Below are positions 1-8,626 of a stretch of 64,000 nucleotides of DNA, in pieces. Where the stretch lies: the NCBI RefSeq assembly GCF_003841485.1, contig NZ_REFY01000005.1, forward strand, positions 124,001 to 188,000, written 5' to 3'. Within the stretch, counting starts at the first letter, position 1; every line of letters begins with the position of its first letter. The position numbers were made by a program, and so were the translations under genes. A model generated the notes under the pieces. It was not told the origin of the DNA and searched no databases. It saw only the letters and a program-made list of their open reading frames with translations. Origin of the DNA: Natrarchaeobius halalkaliphilus (GTDB taxonomy: Archaea > Halobacteriota > Halobacteria > Halobacteriales > Natrialbaceae).

Positions 1-1
1 A

Positions 2-640
2 GTCAGCTTCGAGGCGGGTGCTGGAATCGGCCACGTGGGAATTACATCCTGGCGGTCGCTCGTTGATCATGCGGCTCTAGAGCCGAAAGAGACCTGTCTG
101 ATTCACGGCGGTGGCGGCGGACTCGGACCCATCGCTGTCCAGCTTGCTGATCGGATCGGCGGGCGTGTCGTCACCACGTCGTCGTCGCCGGACCGACGAG
201 ATGAACTCGAGAGACTTGGCGCGGAGGTCGCCCTCGACTATCGACGTGACGATCTCCAGGAAGCGTTTCTCGAGGCGGCACCAGGGAAGGCGAATGTCAT
301 AATCGACGGACACCTCAACAACTACTTCGAGTTCGACCTCGAAGTTCTGGCTCGATTCGGTCGCATCGTCTGTATTGAGTTCACGGGTGACGAAGGCGGA
401 GAGGCGAGCTTTTCACAGTTCCATACGCGACTCGGCAACTGGAAGGAGGCCAGGCTTCACTGGGTTGGCGCTCCCAACGCACCGGACGTCTCTGACGTTC
501 TCGGGCGCCTGGCGGCCCTCGTCGCGAGCGGAGATGTCGAGGTGCCTATCGCGAAGACGTACTCCTTCGACGAGGCCGCCGATGCGCACCAAGCGATGAT
601 CGACTCCGATTACTTCGGTAAACTGATCCTCGAACCATAA
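2..640 (+). CDS. Quinone oxidoreductase-like MDR protein, 5'-truncated by window edge
   Basis: Only the C-terminal part is present; the frame is open from base 2, so the true start lies outside the window. The GTG at 35 is probably internal, because the residues before it (VSFEAGAGIGH) align with VSFDDAAALGH in the intact paralogue at 60177-61139. The glycine-rich nucleotide-binding loop (HGGGGGLGPIAVQLA) lies about residue 35 of the visible part, followed by a Rossmann fold and the usual C-terminal FGKLILEP ending. Medium-chain dehydrogenase/reductases of this type reduce quinones or activated double bonds with NAD(P)H. The substrate is unknown. The family is clear; the function is inferred. 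Confidence 0.88.
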   Translation, partial: VSFEAGAGIGHVGITSWRSLVDHAALEPKETCLIHGGGGGLGPIAVQLADRIGGRVVTTSSSPDRRDELERLGAEVALDYRRDDLQEAFLEAAPGKANVIIDGHLNNYFEFDLEVLARFGRIVCIEFTGDEGGEASFSQFHTRLGNWKEARLHWVGAPNAPDVSDVLGRLAALVASGDVEVPIAKTYSFDEAADAHQAMIDSDYFGKLILEP

Positions 641-1078
641 CGCGCGCTCCGCTAACAAACGCCGAGAATAGTTGGTCTCCTCGAACGTTTGCAGACGAGC
701 GTGGATCGGATGCCGTTCCGTAGGATTGGCTGCCGTCCCGGAAATTCGTTTGAGATTAGCAGCATTTTCTGCGGTTAAATCGCCGACTCCACGTTTCGAC
801 TGTCAATCCGTATTCGCCGCGGCGTAGGACCCAAATCCCATCGACTTTTTTCGCTGAGATCGTCGAGTTTCTGGAGTAGTACGATCCTCGCGTCAGCTCT
901 CGCCGTTGCGATCCCCATGTCGGCTCTGCGTCCGCTGTCCAGATCACATCCATCTCGTTAGTTACGTTGGTTGGCTCAGCACACTTCGTTCAACCTTGGC
1001 GAACAAGTATTTCTGTGGCAACACGAACTGTGATGATTCCTTTAGATAATTGTCAGTATCTGATTATTGATTATTACT
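641..1078. other. Intergenic gap without a supported gene
   Basis: This gap separates two convergent genes. The only notable ORF (756-953, minus, 65 codons) has no recognisable motif and no promoter-like sequence, so I do not call it. The stretch from about 960 to 1078 is visibly richer in A and T than its surroundings. I see no RNA gene or repeat here. Confidence 0.5.
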
Positions 1079-2044
1079 TCACGTATTTGTGAGTAATTCG
1101 AACGCATTTGCGCCGAGGATCCGCTTCGAATCCGACTCCGAGCACGTCTCAGTGACACTCGTTATGAGCGCCTCGAACGTTTCGGGCGTTCGGGTCTCGT
1201 ACGGGAAGTCCGTCCCGAACAGCACATGACTCGACGGCAACGTTTCGAGCGTCCGTCGGAGCACGGACGGGGAGCCGTCGTAGCCGGACGTGTCGACGTA
1301 GATTCGCGTTTCGAACGTCTCTTCGAACTCCCGATAGGAGACCACGTCGTCGAGACCCGGCCACAGGTCGTCGTCCAACTGCAGGCGAACGCGATCGAGC
1401 ATCGCCGCCAGATTTCCTCCCGTGTGGTGGTAGACGAGATTCAACTTGGGATGGCGATCGAGAACGCCCTCGTGGATCACCTTGCAGATACTCTCACAGA
1501 GCGCCACCTCTCGGCCGAAAATCGCGTTCAACCGCCACGTATCGTCGAGGACGTCCTCGTGTAGGGAGTCGTGCAACTTCGGGTGCACTAGAAGCGGTGC
1601 ATCGTGCTTTTCGGCGACTCGAAACACCGATTCGAGTTCGTCGTCAATCAACTCGATTCCGTCGGATTTCGTCTCGATCGCACCGCCGTGGTAGCCGGCC
1701 TCGAGCGACCGCTCGAGTTCGTTTGCGGCTGCCTCGCCGCCGGCCGCGGTCGGGATCGCAGCGAGTCCGAAGAACTCGTCGAACTCTTCGACGATGCGAA
1801 GCAACTCATCATTGGCCGTAGCGGTTTCGTCGGCGTCTCCGTGTCCCATGAAGTACGGCTGTGATAGCACCGTGTAGTCGACCGCGGAGTTCGCGTACCG
1901 GCGTTGAACGGCTTTGGCGTCTCGACAGACCGGTGATCCGTCGTTCTCTTCGATGAAGTCGTGATAGTAGGCGAACGCTTCGGGATCGGTCGGATGGACG
2001 TGCCCACCGAAATCGACGAGCTGCCGCGTACCTTGACCTGACAT
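1079..2044 (-). CDS. Amidohydrolase-2 family metal-dependent hydrolase/decarboxylase
   Basis: A TIM-barrel protein of the ACMSD/resorcylate decarboxylase superfamily, about 321 residues. It starts with DFGGHVHP, where the first metal-binding position of the usual D-x-H-x-H motif is Gly while the second His is kept. LVHPKLH and YHHTGG follow in the barrel, and VLFGTDFPYE provides the late Asp ligand. Start chosen at 2044 (MSGQGT): a TTTATG box lies 26-31 bases upstream, fitting a leaderless mRNA, and the longer frame adds an unlikely Arg/Gly-rich extension. Such enzymes decarboxylate or hydrolyse aromatic and ring-cleavage acids; the substrate cannot be named. It lies downstream of an ABC importer on the same strand, with a 182-base gap. 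Confidence 0.87.
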   Translation of the reverse strand: MSGQGTRQLVDFGGHVHPTDPEAFAYYHDFIEENDGSPVCRDAKAVQRRYANSAVDYTVLSQPYFMGHGDADETATANDELLRIVEEFDEFFGLAAIPTAAGGEAAANELERSLEAGYHGGAIETKSDGIELIDDELESVFRVAEKHDAPLLVHPKLHDSLHEDVLDDTWRLNAIFGREVALCESICKVIHEGVLDRHPKLNLVYHHTGGNLAAMLDRVRLQLDDDLWPGLDDVVSYREFEETFETRIYVDTSGYDGSPSVLRRTLETLPSSHVLFGTDFPYETRTPETFEALITSVTETCSESDSKRILGANAFELLTNT

Positions 2045-2069
2045 TGACTGGATAACGAACCCAAACTCA

Positions 2070-2075
2070 CATAAA
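2070..2075 (-). promoter_or_regulatory. TATA-like box for the 1079-2044 amidohydrolase
   Basis: Read on the minus strand this is TTTATG inside an AT-rich run. It ends 26 bases upstream of the ATG at 2044, the spacing of a haloarchaeal leaderless promoter, and it decides the start codon. Confidence 0.55.
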
Positions 2076-2226
2076 TATTGGTGCGGGTGAGCGTAGAACA
2101 GGGACAATCCGATCGACGGCGTTGCCGACCCGGTACGCCCCCCGCGAGCGGCCGTCGGATCGCGTTTGCCCTCCATACAACCAATAAAGGTACAATCGAA
2201 AGACTGCGGCTAGAAATCCGGGAGGG

Positions 2227-3042
2227 CTACGCAACCCCGACGACGTCGGTCGCCGAGCGGTACGCGTAAGCCCGCTTTTCGAGCTGGCGGAATACGCCGT
2301 ACTCGATGAGTAGAATAACGATCATGAACAGCACCGCCCACGCCCACGCGAGTTCGTACTGGTAGCTTTCGTACGCCCGAATGAGCATGTAGCCGACGCC
2401 GCTGCTCGAGGCGAAGATTTCCGCGATCGTGACGATTTTCCAGGAGATCGCAAGTCCGAACCGAGACGCCGAGAACAGCGCGGGTGCGGTGTTCGGGAGG
2501 ATTACTCTGCGGAGCAGGCGGGGGTTCGATACGCCGAAAGCTGAACTCATCTTGAGGAGGTCGGTTCGGATATTCTGGACGCCTTTCCAGACGTTGATCG
2601 CGATGAATGGGAAGGTCGTTGCGATCGTCGCGACGACCGGTGCCATCGGCGACAGCCCAAGCGAGAGCGTCGAGATCGCGGCCCAGGCGATGGCGGGAAT
2701 AGAGAGTCCGATTACGATGTACGGTACGAAGAACTTCTCCCCATAGTTGGAGACGCCCATCAACACGCCGATCGTACCACCGAGAATGAACGCGCCCAGG
2801 AATCCGAGCAGCGTTCTCCACAGGGTGACGAACAGGTGAGAGAACGCAGCACCGGACTGGATCAACTCGGCCGTTAACACGAGCGTTTCGAACGGGTAGG
2901 GCATCAGATTGGCGGGGAATACTGATGCGAGTACGAACCACGCGAGTAGTCCGAACAGGATTCCACCCACTCGCGCGTGCGTCCCGTTCAACTGTTTTCG
3001 GTACTGCGTCAGCTTGCGTTTGGAGAGGAGTTGCGCACACAT
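2227..3042 (-). CDS. ABC transporter permease (SsuC/TauC type)
   Basis: An integral membrane subunit of an ABC importer of the nitrate/sulfonate/taurine type, 271 residues, with about six hydrophobic segments. The cytoplasmic coupling loop is visible near residues 160-200 (KMSSAFGVSNPRLLRRVILP), matching the EAA loop of BPD_transp_1 permeases. It is the third gene of the minus-strand set receptor (5065), permease (3943), permease (3042), with 76 bases between the permeases. It probably pairs with the upstream permease as a heterodimer, powered by the divergent ATPase at 5311. Substrate unknown. Confidence 0.9.
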   Translation of the reverse strand: MCAQLLSKRKLTQYRKQLNGTHARVGGILFGLLAWFVLASVFPANLMPYPFETLVLTAELIQSGAAFSHLFVTLWRTLLGFLGAFILGGTIGVLMGVSNYGEKFFVPYIVIGLSIPAIAWAAISTLSLGLSPMAPVVATIATTFPFIAINVWKGVQNIRTDLLKMSSAFGVSNPRLLRRVILPNTAPALFSASRFGLAISWKIVTIAEIFASSSGVGYMLIRAYESYQYELAWAWAVLFMIVILLIEYGVFRQLEKRAYAYRSATDVVGVA

Positions 3043-3118
3043 TATTTTTCACCGTTTTTAGAGTTAGAGCGATTGGTGAGAATAGAAAGAATGGCAACGC
3101 CTCGCAGTCGATCGCGGT

Positions 3119-3943
3119 TCATAGATCCACCACCGGTTTCTCTCGCCAGGCGAACACTATCTTCTCAGTCTGCTGGAAGACGCCGTACTCCAGAACCAGA
3201 ATGATGACCATGAACAGCACGGTCCACGTGATCACGCCGGTCAACGAGAGGACAGACATCTGCCGCGCGATCATGTATCCGATCCCGTTTTGTGCGATGA
3301 TCAGTTCGGTCAGCGTCGTCACTTTCCAGCAGATCGCGAACGAGTATCTGGCGCCGGAAAACCACTCCGGCATGATCGATCGCAACACGATCCGAGACAG
3401 CACTCGCCGCCTCGAGACCGAAAACGAGTGTGCCATCCGAACTAGCTCCTGATCGACGTCTTTCACGCCCTCGTAGACGTTTTGCGTGATGAACGGGAAT
3501 GCAATCAGTGCACCCGCGACCATCGGCGTCACGTCGCTGAGACCGAACCACATCGCCGAAAACACCGCGGCAAACAGCGTCGGAAGTGCCAGCCCCACGA
3601 TGACGTAATCCCTGAACGCCTTCTCGAAGAAGGGGCTGATCCCCATCGCGACGCCGAGTGCGGTTCCGACGACGATCGTGAAGACGAATCCGTACAACGA
3701 TCGACGAAGCGTGACGTAAACGTGGTAGTACCAGTCGTCGGTTAACAGCAACTCGTACAACGAGGACGCGACGAGCGACGGCGATGATATCGTGTCGGCC
3801 ATGCCGAACGTGTTGGCAAGCACGTGCCAGATGACGAGGAACGAGAGGATCGACTGGACGAAGATGAACTTGTTGTTCGCCACTACCAGTCGCCGAATCG
3901 TACCGAGCGCGCCCATTTCTGAGGGGGTATCGTTTTCCGACAT
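3119..3943 (-). CDS. ABC transporter permease (SsuC/TauC type)
   Basis: The second membrane subunit of the same importer, 274 residues. A hydrophobic segment (FIFVQSILSFLVIWHVLA) begins near residue 27 and about five more follow. The EAA-like loop reads MAHSFSVSRRRVLSRIVL around residues 175-193. It starts 21 bases after the receptor stop codon, so the two are co-transcribed. It is clearly paralogous to the permease at 2227-3042, sharing the AxxxGVxxGI and SWKxxTxxE/CWKVTTLTE patterns. A more distant permease pair of the same superfamily lies at 62180-63831. Confidence 0.9.
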   Translation of the reverse strand: MSENDTPSEMGALGTIRRLVVANNKFIFVQSILSFLVIWHVLANTFGMADTISSPSLVASSLYELLLTDDWYYHVYVTLRRSLYGFVFTIVVGTALGVAMGISPFFEKAFRDYVIVGLALPTLFAAVFSAMWFGLSDVTPMVAGALIAFPFITQNVYEGVKDVDQELVRMAHSFSVSRRRVLSRIVLRSIMPEWFSGARYSFAICWKVTTLTELIIAQNGIGYMIARQMSVLSLTGVITWTVLFMVIILVLEYGVFQQTEKIVFAWREKPVVDL

Positions 3944-3964
3944 CTCTGCTCGTAGTCCGTGTGG

Positions 3965-5065
3965 TTACAGCGGTTCGAACTGCACGTACTCGTCCCAGTC
4001 TGCCGTCACCGTTCCGATCTCTGCGGCCCTGTCGAGATATTCGCGCTCGTTACTCACGAACTCGTCCGTCAGTTCCACGTCGTCGTACACGATGAAGTTA
4101 TCCGGTGATTCGGGGTGATTCAGCTCGATCGCCCAGTCGTACACGAACTCCGCTTCCTCTTCGGTCTGGCATCCGATGAGCTCCATGTACTCGTCTTGGA
4201 AGAACAGGTCGTCGGCTTCGTCGTACAGGATGTTCACGCCCTCTTGCCACGCGTCCGTAACCGCCTCCATGGCCTCCGGATTCTCGTCGACGAAATCAGT
4301 CTGTGCGGTCCACGCGTTGTGGATTCCGGTTCCATACCCCATCTCCTGGACCATGTCCATGTTCCAGAACAGGGTCGTCAACTCCGGCTCGTCGCCCGTC
4401 ATGTACGGTGCGACGCCGTAGTGACCGGACGTGGAGATGACGTCGACTTCCCCGTCCGCCAGCAGTTCCGGCAGCGCGAAGTAATCGGCCGTCGTCACCT
4501 CAAAATCCCCGTCGTCTTCCTCGAACGAGAGGTCGAACATCTCCGGCATGATCACCCGGTACTTCGGAACGTCGCCGCCTGCCCACGACCCGATCGCGAA
4601 CAGTCCGTCGTCCGCGAGAAGCTGCATCGACTCCTCAAGGCTTCCGGAAACGTCCGGATCGTACTCGCTGTCAGCCCGTACCATCAGACCCGGGTACGGG
4701 GGGGTGAGTACCGAAACGACCGTCGTCTGAATGTCCCGTTCGGTCCCGAGCTGTGCCGCCTCGAGCGGACTCACGTCCACGATGTCGGCCTCTTCGGACG
4801 CGTACAGGGAGGTATTCTCGCTCGACGACGAGACGCTAACGTCGTAGCCCCGGTCGTCGAACTCCTCCTCCAGTATTCCCCGCTCCTGAAGTTCCGTGAG
4901 CGTGATCTCTTTGAACCCGCCAGAACTGAACACGAGATCGATCTCCTCGTCGTCATCGTCGCCGAGGCACCCGGCCAAGCCGCTAACAGCAGCAACCCCC
5001 GTACCTGTACCGATGGTTTTCAGCACCGTGCGTCGACTGCGAACTTGTGTGTTTCTCTCTGTCAT
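3965..5065 (-). CDS. ABC transporter substrate-binding lipoprotein (NMT1/TauA-like)
   Basis: A periplasmic-type receptor, 366 residues. The N-terminus has a twin-arginine signal (SRRTVLKTIGTG) and a lipobox with Cys (LAGCLG), followed by an Asp/Glu-rich linker, so it is exported by Tat and lipid-anchored outside the cell. The mature part (SSGGFKEITLTELQERGIL, then ADIVDVSPLEAAQLG) has the layout of NMT1/SsuA-type binding proteins. It is the first gene of the minus-strand ABC operon, with a TATA-like box at 5103-5108. It differs from the three orphan receptors at 14130, 35576 and 45094, which form their own subfamily. Ligand unknown, probably a small organic anion or amine. Confidence 0.88.
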   Translation of the reverse strand: MTERNTQVRSRRTVLKTIGTGTGVAAVSGLAGCLGDDDDEEIDLVFSSGGFKEITLTELQERGILEEEFDDRGYDVSVSSSSENTSLYASEEADIVDVSPLEAAQLGTERDIQTTVVSVLTPPYPGLMVRADSEYDPDVSGSLEESMQLLADDGLFAIGSWAGGDVPKYRVIMPEMFDLSFEEDDGDFEVTTADYFALPELLADGEVDVISTSGHYGVAPYMTGDEPELTTLFWNMDMVQEMGYGTGIHNAWTAQTDFVDENPEAMEAVTDAWQEGVNILYDEADDLFFQDEYMELIGCQTEEEAEFVYDWAIELNHPESPDNFIVYDDVELTDEFVSNEREYLDRAAEIGTVTADWDEYVQFEPL

Positions 5066-5102
5066 GGCTCGCTGTGACGTAACTAGCCTACTGTGCTCAT
5101 CA

Positions 5103-5108
5103 TATAAA
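5103..5108 (-). promoter_or_regulatory. TATA-like box for the ABC receptor operon
   Basis: TTTATA on the minus strand, 38-43 bases upstream of the ATG at 5065. With a start point about 25 bases downstream, this would give a leader of roughly 15 bases. Confidence 0.45.
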
Positions 5109-5260
5109 GATTGTGCACTACACCGCGGCGATTACTCCCGCGGCTTCGAATGCTTTTCGTCGGTAAATCATGTTTCTTACTGTAGATGCTGCTAGGTCCC
5201 GACGAGCGGCTCGAGGTGGATGCGCGCCCCGAATCCTCCACTCTCGATTTACAGAAGTGT

Positions 5261-5266
5261 TTTATA
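5261..5266 (+). promoter_or_regulatory. TATA-like box for the ABC ATPase
   Basis: TTTATA in the divergent region, 50 bases upstream of the ATG at 5311. The two divergent promoters are about 150 bases apart, so one regulator could control both halves of the importer. Confidence 0.45.
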
Positions 5267-5310
5267 CAGCCTTGGTAAATATTGACTCGCAACCGTCTAT
5301 CGGTCATCTC

Positions 5311-6114
5311 ATGAACTCCGAGCAACACTCCACCTCCGGCGACGTCGGTACGACGCCGTCGTCGTCGTCGATCCACGTCGAAGGACTGGCGAAGGAATAC
5401 GAGACGAGAAACGGTATCGAACAGGTGTTCGACGACGTTTCGTTCACGATAAACGAGGGAAGCTTCGTGACGCTCATCGGTCGATCGGGGAGCGGAAAGT
5501 CGACGCTCCTTTCGATCGTCAGCGGTATCCAAGAGGCGACCAAAGGCCGTGTGCGGTTCGAATCGTCGAGCGGGGACGACATCACCCTCGGACACGTGTT
5601 CCAGGAGCCGCGTCTGTTACCCTGGAATACGTGCGTGCAAAATATCGAGTTCGTCCACGAGGACAACGATTCGTTCTCGGAGGAACTCGCGAAGGAGTAT
5701 CTCGATCTCGTCGGACTGGACGGACAGTACGACAAGTTCCCGACGCAGTTGTCCGGCGGTCAGCAACAGCGAGTCGGAATCGCACGCGCGCTCAGCATCG
5801 ATCCCGAAATTCTGCTGATGGACGAGCCGTTCAGCAACCTCGACGAGATTACGGCGGCCGAGTTGAGAAAGGAGTTGATCAGCATCTGGTCCGATCTCGG
5901 AAAGACCGTCTTCTTCGTTACACACGACATCACCGAGGCGGTCGAACTCTCTGACCGAATACTGATGCTGGGCGACGGCGAGATCTACAGCGACATCTCG
6001 GTCGACCTCGAGCGGCCGCGTACCGTCGACTCCGAGGAGTTTCTCACGTTTCAGCAACACGCGATCGAAGAGTTCCACGCGATCAAAAAGACGGCGGGTG
6101 CCGACGCGTACTAG
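5311..6114 (+). CDS. ABC transporter ATP-binding protein (SsuB/TauB type)
   Basis: The ATPase of the importer, 267 residues. It has Walker A GRSGSGKST (residues 57-65), a Q-loop (HVFQEPRLLPW, about 95-105), signature LSGGQ (147-151), Walker B ILLMDEP (167-173), a D-loop and the switch His in VTHD. The order and the LLPW element fit nitrate/sulfonate importers. The frame extends upstream to 5170, but the start at 5311 (MNSEQHS) is preferred because a TATA-like box lies at 5261-5266 inside the extension. It is divergent from its receptor and permeases, which is less common than one collinear operon. A U-rich tract follows the stop. Confidence 0.92.
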   Translation: MNSEQHSTSGDVGTTPSSSSIHVEGLAKEYETRNGIEQVFDDVSFTINEGSFVTLIGRSGSGKSTLLSIVSGIQEATKGRVRFESSSGDDITLGHVFQEPRLLPWNTCVQNIEFVHEDNDSFSEELAKEYLDLVGLDGQYDKFPTQLSGGQQQRVGIARALSIDPEILLMDEPFSNLDEITAAELRKELISIWSDLGKTVFFVTHDITEAVELSDRILMLGDGEIYSDISVDLERPRTVDSEEFLTFQQHAIEEFHAIKKTAGADAY

Positions 6115-6116
6115 TC

Positions 6117-6121
6117 TTTTT
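6117..6121 (+). terminator. Probable U-tract terminator after the ABC ATPase
   Basis: A run of five T begins three bases after the ATPase stop codon. Archaeal terminators are often simple T-tracts. Confidence 0.4.
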
Positions 6122-6333
6122 ATACGCACTCGCGCCGGCGGCCCATTCATCGACGATCGTACCGAGGTCGTCGGACCGGTACTGGCCGTCGACCACGTCT
6201 CCGCGGTGATCGACCGCGATGCGACGACGGCGGTCCCTGTCGTAGATATCACGCCACAAAATTTCGGTGCGGTTTCTCGATCGGTCCGGGAAGCGAGTTT
6301 CGGTGGGATTCGAAACTCAAGTGAGCGGTGTAG

Positions 6334-6338
6334 AAAAA
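6334..6338 (-). terminator. Probable U-tract terminator after the APC permease
   Basis: On the minus strand this is TTTTT, about ten bases past the stop of the 6348-7703 gene, in the convergent gap. Confidence 0.4.
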
Positions 6339-6347
6339 TCTCGTCTA

Positions 6348-7703
6348 CTACGCGAAGTCGACCGCGGCGGGCATCTCTCCCGTCATCCGACTCCTCACCA
6401 GGTAGTACACGCCGCCGATGAGCAAGGTAGCGAACCACGCACCGAATGCGACCGGGTTCTCGAGAGCCAAGAAGACGAAGAACACGGCGTAGATCGGGAG
6501 GGCGATGAAACCCCCCCAGGTCACGGCCTTCGGACTGGTGAAGAACGACCTGTTCGCGCCATTTCGTTCGACCTGATCCGAGTATCTCTTGACGTACCGG
6601 ATACCCGAGATCGTCACCAGCGAGTAGAGGAAGAGGAACGAGAAGGTGAAGCCGGCGATCAGCATCTGGAACGGCAATCCGAGGAACAGGAACACTATCG
6701 CAATCACGAACGAGATCGTCAGCGCGTACATCGGTTCTCCGAACCGGTTCTCTGTTGCGAGAGATTTGGGATACACGTTGAACTGGGAGGGTTCCGCCAA
6801 ATACCGCCCCGTGAGAGTCATCGCGGCGACGAGGGTCGAGAACGACGCGAACAGCGCCCCGAAAATCGCGGTGAACACGAACGCCGGGCCGCTCAAGATC
6901 TGCGACGCGACGTAGGCCACTGTCTCGCCAGCGAGTTCGTCGTGCGGAATCGTCCCAGCTACGACCAGCGTTATCATCGCGCTTAAGATCATCACTCCCA
7001 GGATACCGAGAACCAACACGATGGGGACGTTCCGAGAGCCGTCACGAATGTCGGAGCCAAGATCAATTGCGAAAAGTGCACCACCAGCGAGGGTGAACAC
7101 GAGGGGCCACGTCGCGATGTACGTGGCCGTATCGCCTGCGAAGAACTCAGCGAAATTAGCTGGTTCCATATGCTGTACCCCACCAACTGTCAGCAGCAGG
7201 ACCGCAACGAACAGAAGCGTGATGAAAAAAATCTCGACCATGCCGACGATCCGAACGCCAAGCGCATTAGTCACGTACGCTAGGGCGAGGACAGCTACCG
7301 CATAGGTTATTGGAGGAATCGGCGAATGGACCGTATTCAGGAAATCGCCGGCAGTTATCGCCGCGAGTGGAAGTGCGAACATCGATACGGTGGCGAAGAA
7401 GCTGAACGTTCCTGCCGTAGTCAGGAACTGGTTGAGGTGGGTATTGTCGCTCAAATAGCGCGCGGGATACTTGAAGTGACCGAGATTGGTCGGCTCGGAT
7501 CTCACCAATACGAAATAGGCCGGAAGAATCAGTAGAACCGGTATAACAACGATCAACATTGATGTCACTGCTGACGTGCCCGTGATGTTCACTGCTACTG
7601 CTGGAATCACCCAAAGCGAACTACTAAGATTAAGTCCGATAATCCACGCTACGGCACCCAATAGTCCTATCGTTGCTAATTTCTCTGTGTCAGCCTTTGA
7701 CAT
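6348..7703 (-). CDS. APC-superfamily amino acid/organic cation permease
   Basis: A polytopic membrane protein of 451 residues with about twelve hydrophobic segments. The first segment (IGLLGAVAWIIGLNLSSSLWVIP) resembles the broken helix 1 of APC-fold transporters, and the central LVFTLAGGALFAIDLGSDIRDGSRNVP corresponds to the conserved helix 6 region. Such carriers import amino acids, amines or related compounds by symport or exchange; the substrate is not evident. Start taken at the ATG at 7703 because a TATATTTT box lies 28 bases upstream; the longer frame would begin with TTG at 7748. It is a single-gene unit, convergent with the ABC ATPase. Confidence 0.82.
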   Translation of the reverse strand: MSKADTEKLATIGLLGAVAWIIGLNLSSSLWVIPAVAVNITGTSAVTSMLIVVIPVLLILPAYFVLVRSEPTNLGHFKYPARYLSDNTHLNQFLTTAGTFSFFATVSMFALPLAAITAGDFLNTVHSPIPPITYAVAVLALAYVTNALGVRIVGMVEIFFITLLFVAVLLLTVGGVQHMEPANFAEFFAGDTATYIATWPLVFTLAGGALFAIDLGSDIRDGSRNVPIVLVLGILGVMILSAMITLVVAGTIPHDELAGETVAYVASQILSGPAFVFTAIFGALFASFSTLVAAMTLTGRYLAEPSQFNVYPKSLATENRFGEPMYALTISFVIAIVFLFLGLPFQMLIAGFTFSFLFLYSLVTISGIRYVKRYSDQVERNGANRSFFTSPKAVTWGGFIALPIYAVFFVFLALENPVAFGAWFATLLIGGVYYLVRSRMTGEMPAAVDFA

Positions 7704-8009
7704 ACTTATCGATAGTTGTCTTATGTTACTTATATTTTTTGTCGCCAATCACAGGGCAATTTACATTTAAAAGCACTTCGTGACCCCTGTCCCGCATATA
7801 CAATCACTTCTTCACTGTGACGATCTGTTCCTTGCTTATCCACGACGAGCCACTCCGGTGGTTCGAGGTGTCGAAATTGACTCGGGTTGCCGTCAACCGA
7901 CTTGGTCCAGCGCTCGTAACCGGCAGGTGAAAGTAACTCACTGACGCTTGAAGTTGGATAGAGCGTAGGCTAACTATTTTGAGCGATCGACGCTAATTAA
8001 CAGGCGAAC
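7704..8009. other. Divergent intergenic region between APC permease and pseudogene
   Basis: About 306 bases. The left end carries the APC promoter (7731-7738). The right end has an AT-rich patch (near 7993-8000) that may be the relic promoter of the decayed amidohydrolase. I see no further gene, hairpin or repeat. Confidence 0.5.
7731..7738 (-). promoter_or_regulatory. TATA-like box for the APC permease
   Basis: AAAATATA on the minus strand, 28 bases upstream of the ATG at 7703, typical of a leaderless transcript. Confidence 0.55.
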
Positions 8010-8626
8010 ATGAACAGACCAGAACAGCAAATCGTTGACGGATACTCATACGTACTCCCGGCCAAGTACAGAGAAGCGCTCGACTCGCACACCAGCGATT
8101 CACACGTGGTCTCGGGGCTTCTCGGCTCTATTCCCCAACTCACCGACGTCGACCGCCGACTCGACTCATGGACGGATACGGCGTCGACGTCACCGTTCTG
8201 ACGCCAGCCAGTCCCCCGGTCGAGACGATCTCCGATCGCCACCGCCGTCGAACTCGCGCGAACGATGAACGAGGGCATCGTCCGGATCGCAACCGAACAC
8301 CTCGACAGGTTCGCCGGCGTCGCGACCGAGCCAATGAACGATCCGGACGCGATGATCGAAGAACTCGAGCGGGCCGTCACCGATCTCGACGTTCGGTTCG
8401 GTCCCAGCCCTCGAGTTCTTCGGCCCGGACAGGCTATTTTCGGGACTGACGCACCGTTTGACGTCGGTGGCGGTGCCGTCAGCATCGAACGATCCCTTAG
8501 GGAGTCGGGCAACTGGACGTCTCTGACGCCGACCGACGCCGAATTCACGGCGAGACGATATTCGGTCTACTCTCGTAGCGTCGCTGTCTCGAACGGTGCG
8601 AGGTGCGATCAAGGAGACCGAACCTG
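8010..8626 (+). pseudogene. Decayed amidohydrolase-2 gene, frameshifted and internally deleted
   Basis: The translated pieces match the intact gene at 18080-19123 but cannot be read in one frame. The opening MNRPEQQIVDGYSYVLP matches MNGGSDPTIDAYSHVVP, then the frame shifts near 8165 (MDGYGVDVTVLTPASP) and returns near 8240 (TAVELARTMNEG). Near 8390 the sequence jumps from AVTDLD directly to TFGSVPALEFFG, which in the intact protein lies about 150 residues further on, and another shift is needed to reach IFGTDAPFD. The middle of the barrel, with most metal ligands, is gone, and even the first metal His is Tyr (YSYV). The 3' end overlaps the stop of the FAH-family gene. Confidence 0.85.

Noticed and set aside
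756-953. 65-codon minus-strand ORF in the first gap
   Set aside because: Basic, without motif or promoter; no evidence of coding beyond an open frame.
4115-5077. Open frame of 320 codons on the plus strand
   Set aside because: Shadow of the ABC receptor at 3965-5065; composition is Arg/His-rich and unlike haloarchaeal proteins.
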